Positions 43,165 through 50,227 of a stretch of 64,000 bases of DNA are shown here, piece by piece. Source of the DNA: a virus. Made by a program: the position numbers and the translations under genes. The DNA lies in the IMG/VR virus record IMGVR_UViG_3300034063_001075, positions 1-64,000 of that record, one strand, 5' to 3'. The stretch's first letter is position 1. Each line of letters opens with the position of its first letter. The notes below the pieces were generated by a model. The model had not been told where the DNA came from. It ran no database searches and was given only the letters and a program-made list of their open reading frames with translations.

Positions 43165-43348
43165 TCCTGATCAAGACCGGGACGAAGCGCAGGGGATGGA
43201 CGCCGAAGAGGCCCATTACTGGAAGCGCCGAATGGACCCAATGGAAGAGTATTGCGAATACTGCGAAGGGTTCTACGGCGAGTGCGAGTGTGAAGAAAAA
43301 AGAGAAGCGGAGCGCAAGGCGGAAGAGGAGGAAGACGAGGATGAATGA
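43154..43348 (+). CDS. Small acidic Cys-motif protein
   Basis: A 64-residue protein with YCEYCEGFYGECECEE, four or five Cys in a short span, between an acidic start and a very acidic tail (EEEEDEDE). Looks like a single zinc knuckle. Not recognised. Overlaps the next gene by eight bases. Confidence 0.6.
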   Translation: MPSDPDQDRDEAQGMDAEEAHYWKRRMDPMEEYCEYCEGFYGECECEEKREAERKAEEEEDEDE

Positions 43349-43709
43349 ACAAGTAATGGAAATCCTCCGCGTACTAGCGGAGAAGTTCGGGACCACCACG
43401 GAGTTCTTGTGGGGGGTCTTGATCCGGCAGGCTTACGTCCACGGGGTCACGGCAATCGTTTGCTTCCTCATCACTTCAGTCTTAATCTTCGGATGGAACT
43501 GGGTCTGGTGGCGAGCGGAAGTCGGAGAAGAAGTCAGCCACCGCGACAAAGGCGATCGAATGTTCGCTATATTCATGTGCCGACTCGGTGGTCTAGGTCT
43601 GGTGTTCATCTGGACCTGCTTTTTCCTGAGCGGAATGTTCGAGGTCACGACCGCGCTCCTCAATCCGGAATATTGGGCGCTTAAACAAGTCTTGGGAGGG
43701 TTGAAATGA
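43341..43709 (+). CDS. Two-helix membrane protein
   Basis: A 122-residue protein from ATG at 43341 (MNEQVMEILRVLAEKFG). Two membrane segments: AIVCFLITSVLIFGWNWVW (~39-57) and LGLVFIWTCFFLSGMF (~84-99). A holin would fit but the place in the replication half does not help. Function unknown. Confidence 0.6.
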   Translation: MNEQVMEILRVLAEKFGTTTEFLWGVLIRQAYVHGVTAIVCFLITSVLIFGWNWVWWRAEVGEEVSHRDKGDRMFAIFMCRLGGLGLVFIWTCFFLSGMFEVTTALLNPEYWALKQVLGGLK

Positions 43710-43891
43710 GTGAAACCCCCAGAACAGACGAAGCCGTCGAACGCTGGAGGCAGGGAAAAATAAACCTCTGGGAAGAGACGGCTCGGCTGGAGCGGGAGCT
43801 ACGGTTAGCCCAAAAGGAGATTAAAGAACTTCGGGAGGAACGGGACCTGTTCCGAAAGATGTTCGAGAAGAGCGGAGCTTGGCATCCATGA
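43706..43891 (+). CDS. Small coiled-coil protein
   Basis: A 61-residue protein, MSETPRTDEAVERWRQGKIN, followed by a coiled coil (LERELRLAQKEIKELREERD). Such 'TPRTD' short coiled coils are common in phages; function unknown. Confidence 0.62.
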   Translation: MSETPRTDEAVERWRQGKINLWEETARLERELRLAQKEIKELREERDLFRKMFEKSGAWHP

Positions 43892-44178
43892 TGCTAGAAT
43901 TTCAACGTCCGTTCTGTGTAAAAACACCTATCGGGTATGGGTGGGTTATCTACGTTTGCAAAGAAAGCCATCTGGCAAACGACATCTGGACGGTGGCAAT
44001 GGAACAAGGGGGTAGCGTCGCCCACTTCCGGTCGGACCAGATCAAGGCGCTACCTAACGGAACGTTAGACATTGTCGAAAATGCAGAGGTGGCTCCCCGA
44101 AAGGAACCACCTCGCGTCCGGTTGCCGAAGCGCCCGGAGGGGCGTCTAGCTAGAAAAGCAAAGCATGAAGACGAGTAA
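43888..44178 (+). CDS. Small protein, unknown function
   Basis: A 96-residue protein from ATGATG at 43888, overlapping the previous stop. CVKTPIGYGWVIYVCKESHL is a beta-rich SH3-like start; the end is Pro/Arg/Lys-rich. Not recognised. Confidence 0.58.
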   Translation: MMLEFQRPFCVKTPIGYGWVIYVCKESHLANDIWTVAMEQGGSVAHFRSDQIKALPNGTLDIVENAEVAPRKEPPRVRLPKRPEGRLARKAKHEDE

Positions 44179-44698
44179 TAAGCCGTTTGAACCTAGAGCA
44201 ACGGGAAACTCGGGGCGGAGTCACGACACCGCCTTGAGTTCTCCGCTGTTGGACAATACAGCCGATTCCGCCATAGGGACCGTAAACAATCCCCAAGTGG
44301 TTGATAATATACATTGTAAAGCACCTCCTTTCAATTTTGTGTTCCTCAATCGGTATTGTAGCATCTTTCGAACCACCCCTAAAACATTTTATCTGGGGAT
44401 TCTATTATTTCTAATCTACTGGTTCATCGGGTTTTTCCTTCTGGGATGCGCTAGCATGGTCCCCGAAAGACCGATGGCGAAGCCGTGGAATTTTCCCCCG
44501 CTGAGGGAATGGAACGCGCCCTTTGAATTCGCGTGGCAAAATGGTGTCGATAACTGGCGAAAACTGACAGTTAAGAGAACGAAAACGATCGAAGGTATGG
44601 TCTACGAGTACGACGAAGTGACACAGCTATACTTTCCAGACCTCATTCGATACGCCGAGGAGCCGCAGTGTGGGAGCACGATGGTTGACTCGTTGTGA
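44165..44698 (+). CDS. Lipoprotein-like membrane protein with long N-terminus
   Basis: A 177-residue protein. Residues ~71-96 (FYLGILLFLIYWFIGFFLLG) are hydrophobic and end in LLGCAS, a lipobox with Cys ~95, followed by a polar domain (WNAPFEFAWQNGVDNWRKL). A ~70-residue hydrophilic lead before the helix is odd for a lipoprotein; no ATG near the helix offers a later start, so either the lead is real or a non-ATG start is used. Confidence 0.55.
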   Translation: MKTSNKPFEPRATGNSGRSHDTALSSPLLDNTADSAIGTVNNPQVVDNIHCKAPPFNFVFLNRYCSIFRTTPKTFYLGILLFLIYWFIGFFLLGCASMVPERPMAKPWNFPPLREWNAPFEFAWQNGVDNWRKLTVKRTKTIEGMVYEYDEVTQLYFPDLIRYAEEPQCGSTMVDSL

Positions 44699-44702
44699 GT
44701 TG

Positions 44703-44715
44703 GGTATATGATACC
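44703..44715 (+). promoter_or_regulatory. GGTATATGATACC site
   Basis: Arms GGTAT and ATACC around ATG; six bases before the next small gene. One of the best palindromic matches. Confidence 0.5.
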
Positions 44716-44720
44716 AACGT

Positions 44721-44837
44721 ATGAGCTTCGAACCCCAAGGACCGATGGACCCAGAAGAGTTCATTCTGGCCTTACTTTTAGGGCTGCTCGCCCTCTCAGT
44801 AATGATGAGCTACATGGTCAAGAACCTGATTTGGTAA
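44721..44837 (+). CDS. Small membrane protein
   Basis: A 38-residue protein, MSFEPQGPMDPEEFILALLL then GLLALSVMMSYMVK, one hydrophobic helix. Begins six bases after a GGTATATGATACC site. Function unknown. Confidence 0.5.
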   Translation: MSFEPQGPMDPEEFILALLLGLLALSVMMSYMVKNLIW

Positions 44838-44918
44838 CCTGCGGAATTTATCACTTTAGAAGCACGGATTAGACTACGCTTTAACAACTACTCTTTTTCT
44901 ACTCAATGATGGGGGTGC

Positions 44919-45005
44919 ATGGCAGCGGCCTCTAAAGCCGAAGGAGCCAGCTTTACTGGGGATTACCCGGACCCCATCCCCTCTAGCCACCGTATCGTTA
45001 AATGA
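44919..45005 (+). CDS. Possible 28-residue peptide upstream of dCMP deaminase
   Basis: Reads MAAASKAEGASFTGDYPDPI to a TGA that overlaps the next ATG (ATGA), the coupling seen throughout this operon. Shortness makes it uncertain; the 81 bases before it (44838-44918) hold no other feature I can support. Confidence 0.35.
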   Translation: MAAASKAEGASFTGDYPDPIPSSHRIVK

Positions 45006-45403
45006 GACCTTCATGGGCTGAATTTGCAATGAGCGCGGCTGAAGTAGCCTCCTCTCGGTCGGAAGACCCGTGGGTCAAAGTCGGGGCCTGTGTCCTCCGA
45101 AAGGACCACAGCATAGCCGGGGTTGGGTACAACGGAGCGCCCTCTGGAGTCGAAATCGACTGGTCCGACCGGGAGAAACGAAGGCTCTATGTGATCCACG
45201 CGGAGGCCAATGCACTGAGGTATTTGAGGCCTGACGAGGGGGATATCATAGCCGTCACCCTAGCCCCATGTCCGAACTGCCTTACGCTAATTGCTTCCTA
45301 CCGCATTCCGACAGTGTTCTACAGAGATACATCGGAAACATACCCGATCGGGATAACGGAAAATGTTGCATCAGAGTTAGGCGTCGTGCTGCACCAGATT
45401 TAG
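45002..45403 (+). CDS. dCMP deaminase
   Basis: A 133-residue zinc deaminase. HAEANAL (~67-73) has the zinc-binding His and catalytic Glu; APCPNCLTLI (~88-97) has the two zinc cysteines in the P-C-x-x-C pattern. GVGYNGAPSG is the substrate-loop motif of the dCMP/riboflavin deaminase type. It turns dCMP into dUMP for dTMP synthesis; a thymidylate synthase was not found in this window. Overlaps the short peptide gene before it. Confidence 0.9.
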   Translation: MRPSWAEFAMSAAEVASSRSEDPWVKVGACVLRKDHSIAGVGYNGAPSGVEIDWSDREKRRLYVIHAEANALRYLRPDEGDIIAVTLAPCPNCLTLIASYRIPTVFYRDTSETYPIGITENVASELGVVLHQI

Positions 45404-46016
45404 TTCCCGTTCGGGTATATGTCGGAGGTAGCCGACATCCTGTAAAAGTCGGAGAACGGCGACTCCCGCCCCATCAAGTGCGAAAGCGTTATCGAAAGTA
45501 AGGGGGAAGAGCCCCACTTTCCCACTGCCTCCCCACTGCATATTCGAAGGCCTACAGAGTAAAAGTGGGAGTGGGGTAAGGGGGGTGGGAAAATAATCCC
45601 GGCAAAAATCTAAGAGGCGTTGGGGGCCTTCCCTTATATTATAATTTTTAGTCCATAAATGTTACTTTTCTTCATTTATCTCCACTTCTGGCTACCCATC
45701 CGTCCCGTGCAAGACTCCGATTTACTCTGTTGAATGAGGGTCTTTCGGGGCGGGGGCTGGGCCTTTTTGGGAGTGGGGGTAAGTGGGGGTCCCCTCTGTA
45801 GCGTTGTCCCACTTCAACCCCACTTTTTAGGCCTACCCCACTTCCAGACCAAAAATTTTTTCTATCCCCCTAATTAAAGTAAAGACATTGCCGATTTCCC
45901 CCCTCCGGTCCTACCCGCGTGGTGGATGCTAGCTCCGTCTCTGCTTCTCTGTCGAGAGCTAAAGGGGGACGGTCGGGGGACAGATGACGGGACCAACAGA
46001 CAGGGGCCAGAGCGCC
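45404..46016. other. Noncoding iteron region: candidate replication origin
   Basis: The longest noncoding stretch (613 bases). It holds about ten copies of CCCCACT(T) or its complement AGTGGGG between 45510 and 45845 in both orientations, including CCCCACTTT at 45512 facing AAAGTGGG at 45563, a tandem AGTGGGGGTAAGTGGGGG near 45772 and three CCCACTT at 45808-45843. AT-rich tracts lie at 45631-45680 (TTATATTATAATTTTTAG) and 45851-45886. Repeated sites beside melt-prone DNA, between head-on plus and minus genes and beside DnaA-box-rich operons, is what an origin looks like. Terminator functions at gene ends are also possible. Confidence 0.5.
45414..45421 (+). promoter_or_regulatory. GGTATATG site
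   Basis: Eleven bases after the dCMP deaminase stop, at the edge of the iteron region. Confidence 0.35.
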
Positions 46017-46805
46017 TCAGACAGGGGGCGGAGCAGGCAGGGCGAGGAGCGGCTCCCCGCTCTCTGTTGGCGACCCGCTCTCACATTCTTGCGGCCTTCT
46101 CTGTAGCGGCCTGCTTTGGACGTCAATCTGCTCCTCTGCTAGCTGAGACAGGAAGCCGATGTTCACTATGGTCTTCGACTCCTTGTCTCCTTGGTCTAGG
46201 CCCAAGGTCTGTCTGGCTACAGAGTTGAGGGAAGAGATATCTTTGGCCTTGGACAGAAGCTGAGGGCCGTTCATCTTCGCTACTGAGTCCGCAAAGACTA
46301 GGGAGGCCCTTGCCATCTTCTCTCTGTAGCTCTTACCCTGCTCGACTAGCTTAGAGACGGCGGCATTGGTCGCCGATTCGAATCTCGCCTGTGCCGCCTC
46401 ATGGAGGGCGTCTATCTCCCTAGCCCACCCCTCCCTGCTGAACCTAGCTGTGAGGGTCTGCACCCCGCACCCCATGTCCGCCGCTATGTCTGCATAGGTG
46501 TCGCCACGGGCACGGCGAATCCTAGCCAACATCCAATCGATTGAATCAGTAAAGGTATCGGTCCCCGACTTCATTCGCTTCTTCGTCGCATAGCTCCTCT
46601 TCTTCTTCTTAGCCGGAGGCGATTCAGGATCAGGGGACTCAGGAGAATCAGGCGTGCTAGCACTGCTAGCAACTTCAGACCCGGCAGCCTCCGGGTCAAT
46701 CGCCGGGTCAATCGCCGGGTCTTCCGGGGGAAGCGCTGGGTCACTGTTGTGGAGCGCTAGCACAGTATCGAGAAACTCTTCTGACGGTTGGTCGTTCTGT
46801 TCCAT
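46017..46805 (-). CDS. HTH protein, candidate small terminase
   Basis: A 262-residue protein from ATG at 46805 (MEQNDQPSEEFLDTV); the open frame continues upstream but across the divergent promoter. Residues ~30-75 are Pro/Glu/Asp/Ser-rich with a DPAIDPAID duplication, then a basic KKKKRSYATKKR. A helix-turn-helix follows (DTYADIAADMGCGVQTLTARFSREGW without its first residues, ~95-120) and a long helical part, then a Pro-rich tail. The order HTH, helical oligomer domain, disordered tail suits a small terminase, which is missing near terL. A transcription regulator is the alternative. Confidence 0.55.
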   Translation of the reverse strand: MEQNDQPSEEFLDTVLALHNSDPALPPEDPAIDPAIDPEAAGSEVASSASTPDSPESPDPESPPAKKKKRSYATKKRMKSGTDTFTDSIDWMLARIRRARGDTYADIAADMGCGVQTLTARFSREGWAREIDALHEAAQARFESATNAAVSKLVEQGKSYREKMARASLVFADSVAKMNGPQLLSKAKDISSLNSVARQTLGLDQGDKESKTIVNIGFLSQLAEEQIDVQSRPLQRRPQECESGSPTESGEPLLALPAPPPV

Positions 46806-46887
46806 TCGATCAAAGGACGCTAGCAGCAAATCACTGATTTGCAAGAGGTTTGTGATACCTGCTAGCAGGTTGGGGATAAGTCGCTGT
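46806..46887. promoter_or_regulatory. Divergent control region with DnaA-box-like variant and GCTAGC cluster
   Basis: An 82-base gap between the minus-strand HTH gene and the first AAA ATPase gene. It contains GCTAGC at 46819 and 46860, the second within CCTGCTAGCAGG, and GGGGATAAG at 46871, the variant of the TGTGGATAAG element, ending eight bases before ATG 46888. Three more GCTAGC lie just inside the HTH gene. Confidence 0.5.
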
Positions 46888-47976
46888 ATGGAAAACATCA
46901 ACACCACAATCAACCTCACAGCAACTGAACTCAGCGCTCTCTCTGTTAAAGAGCTTCGCAAGCTCGCCAACGAACAGAGCCTCGGGTCCGGAGGCTGGAG
47001 GGCCACCGCAACCAAGGACGCTCTCGTCACCGCGCTCTCGACCGGACAGGTTCCCGCTTCGCCGACGAACTCGGCTGCTAGCGCGGCAACTCTCGCCGAT
47101 GCCATCGAACGTGTGATTTCCTCGGTCACACCTTCGCTCGACGAAGACCGTGTCCGCGAACTGATCGCGGAGATCGTCCCCACAATCGACTCCAACCGCC
47201 CCCGAGAGATTGAGGTCATCCGCCTCGACACCTCCAAGGTCAACGTGGGTCGCCAGCACTACCTGTTCGCACAGCTTCTTCAGTGGGCTGCTCTCCGGAT
47301 TCCGGTCATGCTCGTCGGCCCCGCTGGCTCTGGCAAATCGACCGCCGCTGAATTTATCGCCAAAGCGCTCACTCTGGAATTCTACCCGATGAGCGTGACG
47401 AACCAGACGAGCAAGTCCGATCTGATTGGCTACAAAGACGCGACCGGAAACTACCATCCTAGCATCTTCCGCCGCGCCTTCGAATTCGGTGGGGTCTTCA
47501 ACCTCGACGAGGTGGACAAGGGTAACGCGAACGTCCTCGCCGTGCTGAACTCGGCCTCGGCGAACGGTTACTGCTCGTTCCCCGACCGTGTCGTGCAAGC
47601 GCACCCCGACTTCGTCTTCATCGCCGCTGGCAACACCTACGGCCTCGGGCGGAACGCTCAGTTCGTCGGCTCCAATCAACTCGACGCCGCTACGCTCAAC
47701 CGTTTCGCCACTCTGTCGTGGGGTTACGACGAGTCGCTGGAGAGCGAAATCACCGCGCCGTTCGGTCAGACCGATTGGGTTCGGTTCGTCCAGAAGGTCC
47801 GCTCTGTCGTGGATTCGCTGGGCATCCGCCACATCGTCTCGCCCCGCGCTAGCATCCAAGGTTCACAGGCCCTCGCTGCGGGAATCGACCGCCATGACGT
47901 CGAGTCCGCCGTGCTCTGGAAAGGCCTCGACTCCGCTTCAGTGGAGAAGGTCCGCCAGAACCTCATCGCCGCCTAA
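46888..47976 (+). CDS. MoxR/CobS-type AAA ATPase with SAP-like domain (1)
   Basis: A 362-residue protein from ATG at 46888, set by the GGGGATAAG element upstream. Residues ~12-50 (LSVKELRKLANEQSLGSGG then WRATATKDALVTAL) are a SAP/HeH-like DNA-binding helix pair. AAA core: Walker A GPAGSGKST (~144), Walker B VFNLDEVDKGN (~202), sensor AAGNTYGLG (~246), arginine NRFATLSW (~271). MoxR, CobS and CbbQ relatives form hexamers that remodel partner proteins together with a von Willebrand A protein; the VWA protein here is at 54.7 kb and a second ATPase at 53.5 kb. Target unknown. Confidence 0.82.
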   Translation: MENINTTINLTATELSALSVKELRKLANEQSLGSGGWRATATKDALVTALSTGQVPASPTNSAASAATLADAIERVISSVTPSLDEDRVRELIAEIVPTIDSNRPREIEVIRLDTSKVNVGRQHYLFAQLLQWAALRIPVMLVGPAGSGKSTAAEFIAKALTLEFYPMSVTNQTSKSDLIGYKDATGNYHPSIFRRAFEFGGVFNLDEVDKGNANVLAVLNSASANGYCSFPDRVVQAHPDFVFIAAGNTYGLGRNAQFVGSNQLDAATLNRFATLSWGYDESLESEITAPFGQTDWVRFVQKVRSVVDSLGIRHIVSPRASIQGSQALAAGIDRHDVESAVLWKGLDSASVEKVRQNLIAA

Positions 47977-47984
47977 CCGGATTG

Positions 47985-48007
47985 GCACAGGGTCCGACCC
48001 CCTGTGC
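47985..48007 (+). terminator. Hairpin after AAA ATPase 1 (no T tail)
   Basis: Arms GCACAGGG (47985-47992) and CCCTGTGC (48000-48007) around TCCGACC. No T run follows, so it may protect mRNA ends or act with Rho. The inner GGTCCGACCC recurs in the hairpin after the next gene. Confidence 0.45.
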
Positions 48008-48043
48008 TAGCACCTCAACCAACTCTGAAACTCTGAAAACCTC

Positions 48044-48052
48044 TGTGGATAA
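48044..48052 (+). promoter_or_regulatory. DnaA-box-like TGTGGATAA
   Basis: Exact copy; ATG of the next gene starts eight bases after it. Confidence 0.55.
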
Positions 48053-48059
48053 GAACCCG

Positions 48060-48950
48060 ATGAAAACCAGCACCACCTTCGAAACCGATCACACGCTCGT
48101 CCGATTCCCTTCGTTCGCCGACTACGTGGCCGCATCTGAGGCCCCGAACCCGAGTTCCGAAATCGGCAACCATTTCGGCAAGGGCAACGAGTGGGCGGGA
48201 TACGCGACCCTCACCCAAGCCCGAGACCTCATGTCCTCCGGTTGGGAAGAAGGCGCGGCCCGAGTCCGCTCAATCTCCGACCGTGTCAAGCAAGCCATCC
48301 CCGATGCCGTGCTCAGCGCCTTCCGCCCCGAACAGGTTTGGGACGTCACAGGCGAGCAACTCGACGTGGGTCGCTTTCTCGACGGCGAGCCCGAGTGCTT
48401 CATGGACGAGGTGGTCCCCGATCGTTCCGAGCAAATCGACGGCAACGGCATTGTCCGCATCACGATCAACCTGTGGGCCTCTGCTGGAATCTCGCCCGAC
48501 GAACTCCGGACGCGAGGCGTCTTCGTCGCAGCACTGGCGGACGTGCTGGAATCGATCGGCTACCGCGCTCAGATCGACGGCTACGTTGCTAGCGCCACCC
48601 ATCACGACGTCAAAGGCAAGATGCTCAAGCGTCCGCTCGTCATCGCGTTCCCGATCAAACGCCCCGACGAGGCTCTGGAAATCGACCGCCTGTCGTTCGT
48701 GCTAGCTCACGCCGCCTCGCTTCGCCAGATCGGTTTCCATGTCATGGACGTTGTCGGGTCTCGCGCCAAATACTACGGCTCGCCCTGCACCTTGCCCAAA
48801 GTTTACGAGGGCCACGTTCCGGTCAACGCCCTGCACTTCCGTGACCTCACCGACAAGGATACGGCCAAGCAAATCCTCGACCAACTCAAACAGCTTGGGG
48901 TGGACCTCGACACCGACGACCTCTTCGAATCCAACGACGAGTGCTTCTGA
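48060..48950 (+). CDS. Conserved phage protein linked to AAA/VWA genes
   Basis: A 296-residue protein from ATG at 48060 (MKTSTTFETDHTLVRFPSF). FADYVAASEA and GNEWAGYATLTQARDLMSSG are its clearest motifs; then QVWDVTGEQLDVGRFLDGEPECF, a VRITINLWASAGISPDEL strand-helix and HHDVKGKMLKRPLVIAFPIK. I have a recollection of such 'WAG..t...A..l...GW' proteins beside CobS/CobT-like genes in phages; no enzyme motif is visible. Its place between element and hairpin suggests a single-gene unit and a functional link to the ATPase before it. Confidence 0.7.
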   Translation: MKTSTTFETDHTLVRFPSFADYVAASEAPNPSSEIGNHFGKGNEWAGYATLTQARDLMSSGWEEGAARVRSISDRVKQAIPDAVLSAFRPEQVWDVTGEQLDVGRFLDGEPECFMDEVVPDRSEQIDGNGIVRITINLWASAGISPDELRTRGVFVAALADVLESIGYRAQIDGYVASATHHDVKGKMLKRPLVIAFPIKRPDEALEIDRLSFVLAHAASLRQIGFHVMDVVGSRAKYYGSPCTLPKVYEGHVPVNALHFRDLTDKDTAKQILDQLKQLGVDLDTDDLFESNDECF

Positions 48951-48960
48951 GGAATCCGGT

Positions 48961-48979
48961 GCGGGGTCCGATCCCCCGC
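48961..48979 (+). terminator. Hairpin with GGTCCGATCCC core
   Basis: Arms GCGGGG (48961-48966) and CCCCGC (48974-48979). Same inner motif as the hairpin at 47985, so the two form a repeated intergenic structure. No T run. Confidence 0.4.
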
Positions 48980-49005
48980 GCCCCCGCTGATACACGCGCA
49001 ACCCC

Positions 49006-49014
49006 TGTGGATAA
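49006..49014 (+). promoter_or_regulatory. DnaA-box-like TGTGGATAA
   Basis: Exact copy, 11 bases before ATG 49025. Confidence 0.55.
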
Positions 49015-49024
49015 GACTGAGACC

Positions 49025-49117
49025 ATGAACATATTCATCCCCATGCTTTTCTTCGTGATCATTCCCGCCGCTGGAGCGATCGCCATTCTCATCGCCGACC
49101 ATTACCGCAACGACTAA
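49025..49117 (+). CDS. 30-residue membrane peptide
   Basis: MNIFIPMLFFVIIPAAGAIA then ILIADHYRND: almost entirely one hydrophobic helix with a polar end. Preceded by a DnaA-box-like element and followed four bases later by another start. Function unknown. Confidence 0.5.
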   Translation: MNIFIPMLFFVIIPAAGAIAILIADHYRND

Positions 49118-49121
49118 CAAC

Positions 49122-49379
49122 ATGACCGCCGAACCCACACTTCAAATCCGTCACGACCACCCCTCGCTTCGCCCGACCTTGGAAGAGGCTCAGCAATATG
49201 TCGGGGGGCTCGTCGAAATAGCTCCGGTCTACAACTCCGAATACCGTGACGCACAGCTTCTGGTCAACGAGGAGGGCCTCGTCCACGACCTACCACCCAA
49301 CGTCCTCGCTAGCATCTTCGCAGGTTACGAGATTCGCGGCAACGCCATGATCCTCTTGGGCGCGGCCAGATGGGATTGA
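49122..49379 (+). CDS. DUF3846-like protein
   Basis: An 85-residue protein. LEEAQQYVGGLVEIAPVY, LLVNEEGLVHDLPPNVLAS and EIRGNAMILLG match the DUF3846 pattern (V-G-G-x-V-E...V-N-E-E-G...L-P-x-N...G-N). These occur in phages and mobile elements; function not established. Confidence 0.68.
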   Translation: MTAEPTLQIRHDHPSLRPTLEEAQQYVGGLVEIAPVYNSEYRDAQLLVNEEGLVHDLPPNVLASIFAGYEIRGNAMILLGAARWD

Positions 49380-49443
49380 CCATGAACTCTTTCACCCGCT
49401 TCGAATCTCTGACCAGCACTGTGCGTGATATCTTCGAAACCCC

Positions 49444-49452
49444 TGTGGATAA
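49444..49452 (+). promoter_or_regulatory. DnaA-box-like TGTGGATAA
   Basis: Exact copy, seven bases before ATG 49460. Confidence 0.55.
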
Positions 49453-49459
49453 GACTACG

Positions 49460-49759
49460 ATGAAAAACCAATTCAGCCGCAAACATTACGAGGCGATCGC
49501 CTCCGCTCTCGCCAACCGCATCGCCCTTGAGGGCGCTCAGTCACCCGCCGCTGGCGGCATTCGCCTCGCCGCTCTCGACCTGTCCTACGTCTTCGCCGCC
49601 GATAATCCGCGCTTTGACCGTGGCCGATTCCTGTCCTCCGCTGGCGCAATCGACACGACCTTCCGACCGTTTCGCCGCCCCGAGCCCGACAACGGCCAGC
49701 GCACCCCCCGCTTCAGTGCGCTTCAGCCTTCCGGATCGCCCTTCGCTCGTTCTTATTGA
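49460..49759 (+). CDS. Small protein, conserved in phages
   Basis: A 99-residue protein from ATG 49460 (MKNQFSRKHYEAIASALANR). An in-frame ATG at 49382 would read through the DnaA-box-like element, so the later start is preferred. YVFAADNPRFDRGRFLSSAG is a motif seen in many small phage proteins. Function unknown. Confidence 0.65.
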   Translation: MKNQFSRKHYEAIASALANRIALEGAQSPAAGGIRLAALDLSYVFAADNPRFDRGRFLSSAGAIDTTFRPFRRPEPDNGQRTPRFSALQPSGSPFARSY

Positions 49760-49777
49760 CCGACTGCCATCAACCCG

Positions 49778-49785
49778 CATATACC
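49778..49785 (+). promoter_or_regulatory. CATATACC site
   Basis: In the 45-base gap before the small membrane gene at 49805. Confidence 0.38.
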
Positions 49786-49804
49786 AATCATCACCTTGCC
49801 ATCT

Positions 49805-49978
49805 ATGAATCTCGATCTTCTCCAGTCCGTGCTTGAGGCGTTCGTTTTCCTCACCGTGCTCATCGCTACTGCGATTGCGCTATGGCCCGAACCCGCCGTC
49901 GAACCCGAACCCGAGCATGATAGTCCGTTCGACGACTTCGATACTCAGCCTCAGTGCGAGGAGTTTTACGCCGACTAG
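49805..49978 (+). CDS. Small membrane protein with acidic tail
   Basis: A 57-residue protein, MNLDLLQSVLEAFVFLTVLI, one helix, then Pro/Glu/Asp-rich tail (EPEPEHDSPFDDFD). Function unknown. Confidence 0.55.
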   Translation: MNLDLLQSVLEAFVFLTVLIATAIALWPEPAVEPEPEHDSPFDDFDTQPQCEEFYAD

Positions 49979-50023
49979 TAAGCAACCTTCCATACACCAA
50001 CACCAACCAACACACCAACAACC

Positions 50024-50227
50024 ATGCCCGAAACCATCGAACCCAACGCCGTCCTTCCTACGATTGACGGACCACTCAAGCTGAGCCAGCAACACGTGGC
50101 GTTCCTCGCCGTGCTAGCTGCTCTCAGCGGCGACCCGAGCGAGGCTTTGCAATTTGCACAGACCGAGCCCGACTACTTCATTTCACAGTCCAACGACTGG
50201 GCGGCGGAACAGGAGGTGTCGCTTTGA
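50024..50227 (+). CDS. Small protein, unknown function
   Basis: A 67-residue helical protein; SQQHVAFLAVLAALSGDPSE is its core. Ends inside the start of the next gene (TTGA). Not recognised. Confidence 0.55.
   Translation: MPETIEPNAVLPTIDGPLKLSQQHVAFLAVLAALSGDPSEALQFAQTEPDYFISQSNDWAAEQEVSL

Noticed and set aside
44911-44980. tRNA-like pairing GGGGGTG...CATCCCC with a CTCTAAA loop
   Set aside because: No room for a D-arm and no T-loop; a short coupled reading frame explains the interval better.
46831-47859. 342-residue minus-strand frame across AAA ATPase 1
   Set aside because: Antisense to clear Walker motifs; GC-rich third positions open the opposite frame.
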